Part shown: positions 1-4,893 of the stretch, in pieces
Layout of the letters: the number at the start of each line of letters is the position of its first letter
Position numbering within the stretch: the stretch's first letter is position 1
Assembly (NCBI GenBank): GCA_023445955.1
Contig: JAEXJH010000679.1
Span: 1 to 5,611, forward strand
Origin: Pseudomonadota bacterium
Lineage (GTDB): Bacteria; Pseudomonadota; Alphaproteobacteria; Caulobacterales; Caulobacteraceae
DNA: 5,611 nt
Reading direction: 5' to 3'
The notes under the pieces: generated by a model
Seen by the model: only the letters and a program-made list of their open reading frames with translations
What the model was told of the DNA's origin: nothing
Database searches by the model: none
Made by a program: the position numbers and the translations under genes

Positions 1-389
1 GCGCGGACATTGTCGGCGAAGGGGTAGAGGAGGCTGGCGGGCTTGCGGATGGCGAAGGTCGGTGCGGCCACGACCGGCGGCAGCCAGCCCTCGAAGCGCT
101 CGCCCGTGCCCGGCAACTTGGCCGACAGACGCGGTCGCCCGGGGTGGATCTCGGCGGCGACGTGGTGGGCCACCAGGCGCAGGATGCGTTCGGCGTCCTC
201 GGGCGTGACCGTCAGGCCAGCGTCGAACTGGCCGCCTTCGAAGCGGTCGACCCACACACGGCCATCGGGGTTGAGCATGACCTCGGCCACGCCGGGGTCT
301 TCGAGGCGGGCCAGCAGCAGCGGCCCCAGCGCGGTGCGCAGCATCTGGCGGCTGCGTTCGCGTCCAGCTTGATGTTCGGAAAGGTCCAC
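1..389 (-). CDS. trbB: TrbB, conjugative transfer ATPase (N-terminal part, cut by window edge)
   Basis: TrbB is the VirB11-like hexameric ATPase at the cytoplasmic base of the P-type (Trb) conjugation channel; it powers pilus assembly and DNA transfer. This frame is open from a GTG at 387-389 to the left edge, giving 129 residues of a family usually about 320 long, so the Walker motifs lie outside the window. Family-typical stretches are visible: LRTALGPLL (17-25), [14 protein letters not shown] (36-49), [16 protein letters not shown] (67-82), [16 protein letters not shown] (95-110) and FAIRKPA (112-118). GTG is the only usable start: the frame is closed upstream by TGA and offers no other ATG, GTG or TTG in between. 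A GGGGA Shine-Dalgarno-like stretch lies 6 nt upstream, inside a small inverted repeat. The next ATG, codon 16, would remove residues just before the conserved block. In related elements trbC, trbD and trbE follow; here they would lie beyond the left edge. Confidence 0.92.
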   Translation of the reverse strand, partial: MDLSEHQAGRERSRQMLRTALGPLLLARLEDPGVAEVMLNPDGRVWVDRFEGGQFDAGLTVTPEDAERILRLVAHHVAAEIHPGRPRLSAKLPGTGERFEGWLPPVVAAPTFAIRKPASLLYPFADNVR

Positions 390-632
390 GGCGGGTCCCC
401 GTTGCTTACGGGGATGAGTAAGAAGACCTGGAATCCGACGACCTCAACAGCCGAATCCAGCCGTCGGGATTTCGCGCGGTAAAAGGGGAAACGGCGGATC
501 GGCCCTATCCGCTAGACTTGGAAGGCCCGCCGCCGCCGAGACGCGGGAGCCATCCCGGGGCGAGCGAGTGCAGTGAAGGAGAAGCCCTTCGTCCGGTTCC
601 CATGCGACCCGATCTACGGCTAGGCTTGGCCC
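390..632. other. Divergent intergenic region between trbB and the HEPN-like gene
   Basis: This 243-bp stretch separates two divergent genes and should carry promoters for both, but I find no convincing -35/-10 pair on either strand. Besides the trbB hairpin it contains three short inverted repeats: GCGGAT/ATCCGC (494-499 and 507-512), CGGGA/TCCCG (544-548 and 553-557) and GAAGG/CCTTC (575-579 and 586-590). A near-perfect direct repeat, GCTAGACTTGG (511-521) and GCTAGGCTTGG (619-629), matches at 10 of 11 positions. The GCTAGA core resembles the -10 element described for Caulobacter housekeeping promoters (GCTANAWC), but no TTGACG-like -35 sits at the right distance. Open frames crossing this region look like shadows. 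The short repeats may be chance at this GC content. Confidence 0.45.
396..414 (-). promoter_or_regulatory. Hairpin covering the trbB ribosome-binding site
   Basis: A perfect 7-bp inverted repeat (TCCCCGT and ACGGGGA) encloses a 5-nt loop. On the minus strand its 3' arm contains the GGGGA that is the only Shine-Dalgarno-like sequence for trbB, 6 nt before the GTG start. In the mRNA this arm would be paired, which could hold down trbB translation. The pairing is seen directly; the regulatory role is inferred. It could instead be a protein-binding dyad on DNA or chance in GC-rich sequence. Confidence 0.4.
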
Positions 633-1310
633 ATGCCGACCAACGCCGCCCTGAAACCCCTCGCCGCGAAGCTCCGCCGCCAGAAGGGCGTCATGGGCGT
701 CCCCTGGCCCGATCGCGATCTCGTCCCGGCCTGGCGCGCCTTCAACACCTTCGACGACTGGTATGCGTTCGTCGACGCCTTCAGCCTCAACGCCCACACG
801 CCGCTGAAGCTATCCGAGCGATGGACACGCGTTCAGACGTCCTATCTCTTCGCTTGGCTGTCGCCGGACCACCTCATTGCCGCGGACCTGCTGACCTTCA
901 CGGCGCTGGAGTACGCCGTGGTCGATCGCTATGGCCACCTGACCAAGCCGCGCCCAGTTTATGATCCCAAGAACCCGCACAAGCTGATGCGGACGTCATT
1001 CGGCAAGGCCCTGGACTATATCGTCACCGGCGATGGCCTGACCGACGCCGCCCTGCCCTTCTGCCAGAAACACGGCGGCCAGGTGACCCGGCGGCTCGTA
1101 CTAAAGAGCCCCATCCGACCGACCCTGCCCGACATTCGCAATCGCCTGGCCCATGGCGAGCCGCTGGAGCCCGGCCCGACGGCGGGCCTGCCGGAGCTGG
1201 TCCGTGACCTGATCGACTACGCCTACAGGGACTGGCCGCCGCCCAGCGCGCTCCAGCCCTTCGCCGGCGTAGAGCTGGCGCTGCCAGGGCGGGGTATTCC
1301 GAATGTCTGA
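633..1310 (+). CDS. Putative HEPN-domain protein (candidate ribonuclease)
   Basis: I do not recognise this 225-residue protein as a named family, but its layout fits a HEPN domain, a helical fold that often acts as a metal-independent RNase in toxin-antitoxin, abortive-infection and CRISPR systems. The signature RX4H motif is IRNRLAHG at residues 168-175, with R169, the usual polar N170 and H174. It is preceded by a long helix with the common 'ALE' pattern (LLTFTALEYAVVDRYG, 86-101) and a second helix (KLMRTSFGKALDYIV, 117-131), and followed by a final helix (LPELVRDLIDYAY, 186-198). Residues 1-80 form an extra N-terminal part rich in W, F and Y. The ATG at 633 is firm because an in-frame TAG lies 9 nt upstream (621-623) with no start between; the Shine-Dalgarno is weak. 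The last 8 nt overlap the next gene, implying one operon with translational coupling. HEPN can also be non-catalytic, so enzymatic activity is inferred. Confidence 0.72.
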   Translation: MPTNAALKPLAAKLRRQKGVMGVPWPDRDLVPAWRAFNTFDDWYAFVDAFSLNAHTPLKLSERWTRVQTSYLFAWLSPDHLIAADLLTFTALEYAVVDRYGHLTKPRPVYDPKNPHKLMRTSFGKALDYIVTGDGLTDAALPFCQKHGGQVTRRLVLKSPIRPTLPDIRNRLAHGEPLEPGPTAGLPELVRDLIDYAYRDWPPPSALQPFAGVELALPGRGIPNV

Positions 1311-2334
1311 CGACGAAACCTTCGAACTGAGCGCCGAGGACAGGGTCCACATCAATCGAGTGCTCGACCTGGCCGAAGCCTGGGAGAGCCCAGAACCCGT
1401 CGTCGTCGATGGCGTCTGCTTCCACCTGACATGCGATGTCGACAAGGAGGTCTGGAAGCCCCTGCATACCCTCGGGACCTACGGCCAGCGGCAGTCGATG
1501 TATGGGCCGGAGCTGATCTTCCCATGGACGCCGCCGTGGATCCGCGACTTCATGTCCAAGACCGTCGATGTCATCGACGTCGAGCCGGGCAGCCTGGTCG
1601 TGATCAGCGTCGTCGGCACCGCGCAGCTGAAGTCGCCCTTCGCCCAGTTTGGCGACGACGACGCCCACAAAGGCAAGCAAGCGCGCATCGTCGTACTGCA
1701 CGCCGACAAAACTGTTTCCGAGGCGACCCGCCCGCTGGTGCTGCTGACCGAGGAAGCTACCGATGCCTTCGTCTTCGTCGAGGACTACAGCTCCGCTTAC
1801 CAGGCCCTACTGGCACGCCTGGGCGTCCGCGCCGAGATCGAGGACATAAACGAGCTTGTCGATGAGCCGCTGGAAGCATGGCCGGTGCCGTCACCCGATC
1901 TCTCGGAGACCTACAAGCGCGCGATCCTTGCTCTGGTCGAAGGGAACAGCAGCTACGATCCTGCGCCGTATGCCGTGTTCGGCTACCTGATGGCCCGGGC
2001 CGAGGCTGAAGAGCGGCTGCTGGCGCCCGCGGTGCGTGGTCTCCAAGCGGACGAACAACAAGCCCGCTTCAAGGCTGGCAAACGGCAGAAGAGCCGATCG
2101 GCCACTGAAAAGCTGCGACTGATCGCCAAGGCGATCATCGCCCAAAACTCGCAGATCTCTCTGTCTAGATGCGCCCGCATGGTCGAGGAGCAAATCCGCA
2201 ACGATCCCAAATGGACCTTCACGTCAGACGACAAATGGATCGCGCGTCACATCCGCGAACTCTTCGAAAAGCGCGGCGACAGCAAGGAGTACCAACCGCG
2301 TCGTGACCTGCGGGTGGGTACGACCCCGGGTTAG
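1303..2334 (+). CDS. Unrecognised 343-residue protein coupled to the HEPN-like gene
   Basis: I do not recognise this protein. Its ATG lies inside the end of the HEPN-like gene (8-nt overlap, ATGTCTGA), with a weak purine-rich GGGCGGGG shortly before it, so translation is probably coupled. Residues 1-190 look like an alpha/beta domain with hydrophobic strands (GSLVVISVVG 96-105, ARIVVLHAD 127-135, RPLVLLTEE 143-151, DAFVFVED 154-161). Residues 200-245 are helical. A basic linker (KAGKRQKSRSATEK, 257-270) leads to three predicted helices (271-282, 286-299, 309-324) ending in KWIARHIRELFEKR, an arrangement compatible with a helix-turn-helix-like DNA-binding domain. There is no signal peptide, membrane segment or nucleotide-binding P-loop. 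The pairing suggests a partner, sensor, antitoxin or regulator of the HEPN-like protein. That role is inferred from gene order alone; the coding call itself is strong, from length, codon bias and the overlap. Confidence 0.85.
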   Translation: MSDDETFELSAEDRVHINRVLDLAEAWESPEPVVVDGVCFHLTCDVDKEVWKPLHTLGTYGQRQSMYGPELIFPWTPPWIRDFMSKTVDVIDVEPGSLVVISVVGTAQLKSPFAQFGDDDAHKGKQARIVVLHADKTVSEATRPLVLLTEEATDAFVFVEDYSSAYQALLARLGVRAEIEDINELVDEPLEAWPVPSPDLSETYKRAILALVEGNSSYDPAPYAVFGYLMARAEAEERLLAPAVRGLQADEQQARFKAGKRQKSRSATEKLRLIAKAIIAQNSQISLSRCARMVEEQIRNDPKWTFTSDDKWIARHIRELFEKRGDSKEYQPRRDLRVGTTPG

Positions 2335-2375
2335 GGGGACACGGACTCGGTCATGGCCTGTGCAGGTTCAAGAAA

Positions 2376-2406
2376 TCCTTCAAGCAGGGCAGAGCCACTT
2401 GAAGGA
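2376..2406 (+). promoter_or_regulatory. Perfect 9-bp inverted repeat over the small-ORF ribosome-binding site
   Basis: TCCTTCAAG (2376-2384) and CTTGAAGGA (2398-2406) are perfect reverse complements around a 13-nt loop. The 3' arm contains GAAGGA, the core of the Shine-Dalgarno of the 27-codon ORF that starts at 2415. Pairing in RNA would therefore hide that site. A second TTCAAG (2367-2372) just upstream could compete for the same arm and give an alternative fold. No U-run follows, so a Rho-independent terminator for the upstream two-gene operon is unlikely. The repeat is seen directly; control of translation is inference. Confidence 0.55.
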
Positions 2407-2414
2407 AGCCCCAC

Positions 2415-2498
2415 ATGACCCCAGAACACATCACCGCCCTGGCCTCGCTCGTCACCGCCACGGCCGCCCTGGTCTGGGCGGTGCGGCGCCGGAAGTGA
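2415..2498 (+). CDS. 27-residue membrane peptide (small ORF)
   Basis: This short frame encodes 27 residues: a polar N-terminus (MTPEH), a single hydrophobic stretch at about residues 6-23 that would span a membrane (ITALASLVTATAALVWAV), and a strongly basic end (RRRK). It has one of the better Shine-Dalgarno sequences of the window, GAAGGAAG ending 6 nt before the ATG. It lies 80 nt after the 343-residue gene, on the same strand, and 17 nt before the end of the convergent CopG-like gene. Size, one membrane segment, a basic tail and a ribosome-binding site within an inverted repeat recall type I toxin peptides and small inner-membrane modulators, but I know of no specific family match. It may belong to the HEPN-like operon or have its own promoter. 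A random ORF of this size is possible; the ribosome-binding site and composition argue for coding. Confidence 0.55.
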   Translation: MTPEHITALASLVTATAALVWAVRRRK

Positions 2499-2515
2499 GG
2501 ATGGCCTGTTCAGGG

Positions 2516-2929
2516 CTATTGCTCGTCGCCGTCGGCCTCTTCCAGAATCTCGCCGCGCAACAGGCGCCCGGACGCCAGGCGCCGCGACAGGGCCTCCAGG
2601 AACCCGACATATCGCTCGTGCCCCTTGGCGTTCTGCGCCTTCTGATCTCCTCCGGACAGGGTTGGCGTCGCGGTCAACCAGGCCTTCACGAACAGAGCGA
2701 TGGCTTCGTTGGAAATGGTGACGTCCCGCGCCAGCCGCTCCATTTCCCGTGTGATCCGGTCGAGGCGGCGCGTGATCGCCGCTTCGGCCATCTCCTCACC
2801 GTCCGGCGACAGGTAGGCCGCCACGGCGGCCTGCACGATCTCGGACTTGGACCTGCGCATGCGCCGTGAAGCCGCGTCCAGGGCCAGGGAAAGATCCCTG
2901 GCCATGAACACCTTCGTCTGGACCTTCAC
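2516..2929 (-). CDS. CopG-like ribbon-helix-helix protein of the transfer operon
   Basis: This 137-residue protein begins with a ribbon-helix-helix fold: a short beta strand (VQTKVFM, 3-9), helix A (RDLSLALDAASRRM, 11-24) and helix B (SKSEIVQAAVAAYLS, 27-41). Such dimers bind DNA through the paired strands. Residues 45-70 form a charged amphipathic helix and the remainder is helical, probably for dimer or partner contacts. CopG-like genes of this size routinely lie just after traG in Trb-type elements; likely roles are operon autoregulation or an accessory role in relaxosome assembly. The start is GTG at 2927-2929, overlapping the traG stop by 4 nt (GTGA), which implies translational coupling. 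The first internal ATG (codon 9) would delete the DNA-binding strand, so GTG is preferred. The stop lies 17 nt from the end of the convergent small ORF. A 9-bp inverted repeat lies early in the coding region. Confidence 0.86.
   Translation of the reverse strand: MKVQTKVFMARDLSLALDAASRRMRRSKSEIVQAAVAAYLSPDGEEMAEAAITRRLDRITREMERLARDVTISNEAIALFVKAWLTATPTLSGGDQKAQNAKGHERYVGFLEALSRRLASGRLLRGEILEEADGDEQ
2882..2903. repeat. 9-bp inverted repeat with 4-nt loop inside the copG-like gene
   Basis: GGCCAGGGA (2882-2890) and TCCCTGGCC (2895-2903) are perfect reverse complements around AAGA. In the mRNA of the CopG-like gene this forms a strong hairpin over codons 9-16, beginning about 25 nt after the GTG start. 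It could slow early translation, be a DNA site for the ribbon-helix-helix protein, or result from the codons needed there. Only the symmetry is observed. Confidence 0.45.
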
Positions 2930-4878
2930 AGCGGGATTCCGTCGTCAGGATCCAGGGCCGCGATGCGCGCCGCCGCCCGGAACCGGCGGGACTGTTCGGC
3001 CTGAACGCCATCATCACTTTCGAGATCCAGGTCCAGCTCGACCTCGGCCGGCTCGACGGGGATGATCGTCTCCGGCGGGTCGAGTTCAGGCTCGATCTTC
3101 AGGCCGCCCTCGTCGTCGACGTCGCCATGACCCTTTTCGGGCGCGCTCTTGGCCACGATCGTCGACACCCATTCGGAGACCTCCGCGGGCAGAAGGATCG
3201 CGGGCTTGTCCGGCGGCGGCGCAATGCGGGCGGCCAGTTCGCGGTCGACATAGTAGCGCGCCTTCTTGGCCCGGATCGGCGCGACGCCCGACACCTGGAC
3301 GATCGCCTCGTCGGCGGGGAGTTGCATCACCTCGCCCGGAGTCAGCAAAGGCCTGGCCGTCTCCTGGCGGCTGACCATCAGATGGCCGAGCCAGGGCGAT
3401 AGCCGGTGCCCGGCGTAGTTCTTCATCGCCCGCATCTCGGTCGCGGTGCCGAGACTGTCGCTGATCCGCCGGGCGGTCCGTTCGTCGTTCGTCGAGAACG
3501 CGACCCGGACGTGGCAGTTGTCGAGGATGGAATTGTTCTCGCCGTAGGCCTTGGCGATCTGATTGAGGCTTTGGGCGATCAAGAAGGCCTTGATGCGATA
3601 GCCGGCCATGAAGGCCATCGACTGCTCGAAGAAGTCGAGCCGACCGAGCGCCGGAAACTCGTCCAGCATCATCAACAGCTGGGGCCGATGGCGCGCGGTT
3701 TCCAAGCCCTCGGTGAGCCGTCGGCCGATCTGATTGAGGATCAGCCGGATCAGCGGCCGCGTGCGGCTGATGTCCGACGGGGGAACCACCAGATAGAGCG
3801 AGACAGGACGTCCCGGCGTCACCAGGTCGTCGATCCGCCAGTCGCAGCGGGCGGTCACGGCCGACACGATCGGATCCCGGTAGAGGCCCAGGAAGCTCAT
3901 CGCGGTCGACAACACCCCCGACCGCTCGTTCTCGCTCTTGTTTAGAAGTTCGCGCGCGGCGCTGGCGACGACCGGGTGGACGCGGTCGCCGAGATGGGGC
4001 GTGGCCATCATGGCCCGCAGCGTCGCCTCGATCGTCCGGCGGGGATCGGCCAGGAAGTTGGCCACGCCCGTCAGCGTCTTGTCGGGCTCGGCATAGAGGA
4101 CGTGAAGGATCGCCCCGACCAGCAGGCTGTGGCTGGTCTTGTCCCAGTGCGACCGACGCTCTAGCGCGCCATCTGGATCGACCAGGATGTCGGCGATGTT
4201 CTGCACATCCCGGACTTCGGTCGCCCCTTTGCGCACCTCCAGCAGCGGATTGTAGGCGCTGGACTGCGGATTGGTCGGATCGAACAGCAGGACCGGACCG
4301 ATCTTGGCCCTGAAGCCTGCGGTCAGCTGCCAATTCTCGCCCTTGATGTCGTGGATCACCGCCGACCCGGCCCAGGTCAAAAGGCTGGGCACCACAAGGC
4401 CGACGCCCTTGCCGGATCGCGTTGGCGCAAAGCACAGGACATGCTCGGGGCCATCGTGGCGAAGATAGTGTTCGCCCAGCCGGCCCAGGACGACTCCGTC
4501 CGGGCCAAGCAGTCCGGCGACCTTGGCGTCGCCCTCGGTGGCCCACCGCGCCGAGCCGTAGGTGGTGACCTTCTTGGCTTCGCGCGCGCGCCAGATCGAC
4601 ATGCCGATGGCGACGAAGATGGCGGCGACCGTGCCGCCGGCCGCCATGAACGCGCCGCGCGCGAACACGCCGGGCGCATAGGCCTCGTAGACGAACCACC
4701 AGAAGAAGAAGGCCGGCGGCGGATAGATCGGCCATCGGCCGAGGTAGAACCATGCCGGTCCAAGTTGCGGCTGAAACCCCAGCCGCCAGGCCGTCCATTC
4801 AGTCGCCAGCCAGACGCCGGCCAAGGCCAAGAGGCCGACGACCAGGATCTGGCCCCAGAGGATCTTCGTTCCACTCAT
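2926..4878 (-). CDS. traG: TraG/VirD4-type conjugal transfer coupling protein
   Basis: TraG is the inner-membrane ATPase (type IV coupling protein) that recruits the relaxase-DNA complex and passes it to the mating channel. The 650-residue length is normal for the family, so the gene looks complete. The N-terminus has hydrophobic membrane segments at about 9-27, 55-68 and 76-96. The cytosolic domain then shows YGSARWA (107-113), a Walker A loop APTRSGKGVG (151-160), DIKGEN (177-182), FDPT (199-202), YNPL (209-212), a Walker B region LLMMLDEFPALG (401-412) and the conserved IAQSLNQI (434-441). The C-terminal tail, about 583-625, is strongly acidic. The ATG at 4876-4878 lies 15 nt after the relaxase stop, and no strong Shine-Dalgarno is visible, so coupling to the upstream gene is plausible. 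Its TGA overlaps the start of the CopG-like gene. Several long frames on other strands across this gene are shadows. Confidence 0.97.
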   Translation of the reverse strand: MSGTKILWGQILVVGLLALAGVWLATEWTAWRLGFQPQLGPAWFYLGRWPIYPPPAFFFWWFVYEAYAPGVFARGAFMAAGGTVAAIFVAIGMSIWRAREAKKVTTYGSARWATEGDAKVAGLLGPDGVVLGRLGEHYLRHDGPEHVLCFAPTRSGKGVGLVVPSLLTWAGSAVIHDIKGENWQLTAGFRAKIGPVLLFDPTNPQSSAYNPLLEVRKGATEVRDVQNIADILVDPDGALERRSHWDKTSHSLLVGAILHVLYAEPDKTLTGVANFLADPRRTIEATLRAMMATPHLGDRVHPVVASAARELLNKSENERSGVLSTAMSFLGLYRDPIVSAVTARCDWRIDDLVTPGRPVSLYLVVPPSDISRTRPLIRLILNQIGRRLTEGLETARHRPQLLMMLDEFPALGRLDFFEQSMAFMAGYRIKAFLIAQSLNQIAKAYGENNSILDNCHVRVAFSTNDERTARRISDSLGTATEMRAMKNYAGHRLSPWLGHLMVSRQETARPLLTPGEVMQLPADEAIVQVSGVAPIRAKKARYYVDRELAARIAPPPDKPAILLPAEVSEWVSTIVAKSAPEKGHGDVDDEGGLKIEPELDPPETIIPVEPAEVELDLDLESDDGVQAEQSRRFRAAARIAALDPDDGIPL

Positions 4879-4893
4879 GGAGGGGACTCGCTG

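Larger units (their letters stand above)
2353..2514. repeat. Pair of 14-bp near-identical dyad repeats flanking the small ORF
   Basis: ATGGCCTGTGCAGG (2353-2366) and ATGGCCTGTTCAGG (2501-2514) match at 13 of 14 positions, are 148 bp apart in the same orientation, and bracket the 27-codon ORF and its hairpin. Each contains the dyad CCTG-NN-CAGG, a shape typical of binding sites for dimeric repressors. The second copy ends 1 nt before the stop codon of the minus-strand CopG-like gene. They may be operators, the trace of a small duplication or insertion, or coincidence. Confidence 0.4.

Noticed and set aside
43..482. Plus-strand frames over the trbB end
   Set aside because: They are antisense to the clear TrbB N-terminal sequence.
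444..797. 117-codon minus-strand frame between trbB and the HEPN-like gene
   Set aside because: It would fit the trbB direction but is largely antisense to the start of the HEPN-like gene, has no family resemblance, and would require overlapping divergent coding.
1024..1701. 225-codon minus-strand frame across the junction of the two plus-strand cassette genes
   Set aside because: It is antisense to two well-supported coupled genes, with an Arg/Ala/Gly-rich end and no recognisable domain.
2376..2406. Reading the 9-bp inverted repeat as a Rho-independent terminator
   Set aside because: No T-run follows on either strand, and the 13-nt loop and overlap with a Shine-Dalgarno fit a regulatory hairpin better.
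390..2515. Transposon or IS-borne insertion of the cassette
   Set aside because: I saw no transposase or integrase, no terminal inverted repeats and no matching short direct repeats at the two junctions.
2303..2869. 188-codon plus-strand frame across the cassette end and the copG-like gene
   Set aside because: It spans a stop, a hairpin and an antisense gene, and its composition looks non-coding.
3086..4798. 570-codon minus-strand open frame overlapping traG
   Set aside because: Its product is an Arg/Gly/Pro-rich, low-complexity chain typical of a shadow frame in GC-rich DNA; traG in another frame has all expected motifs.
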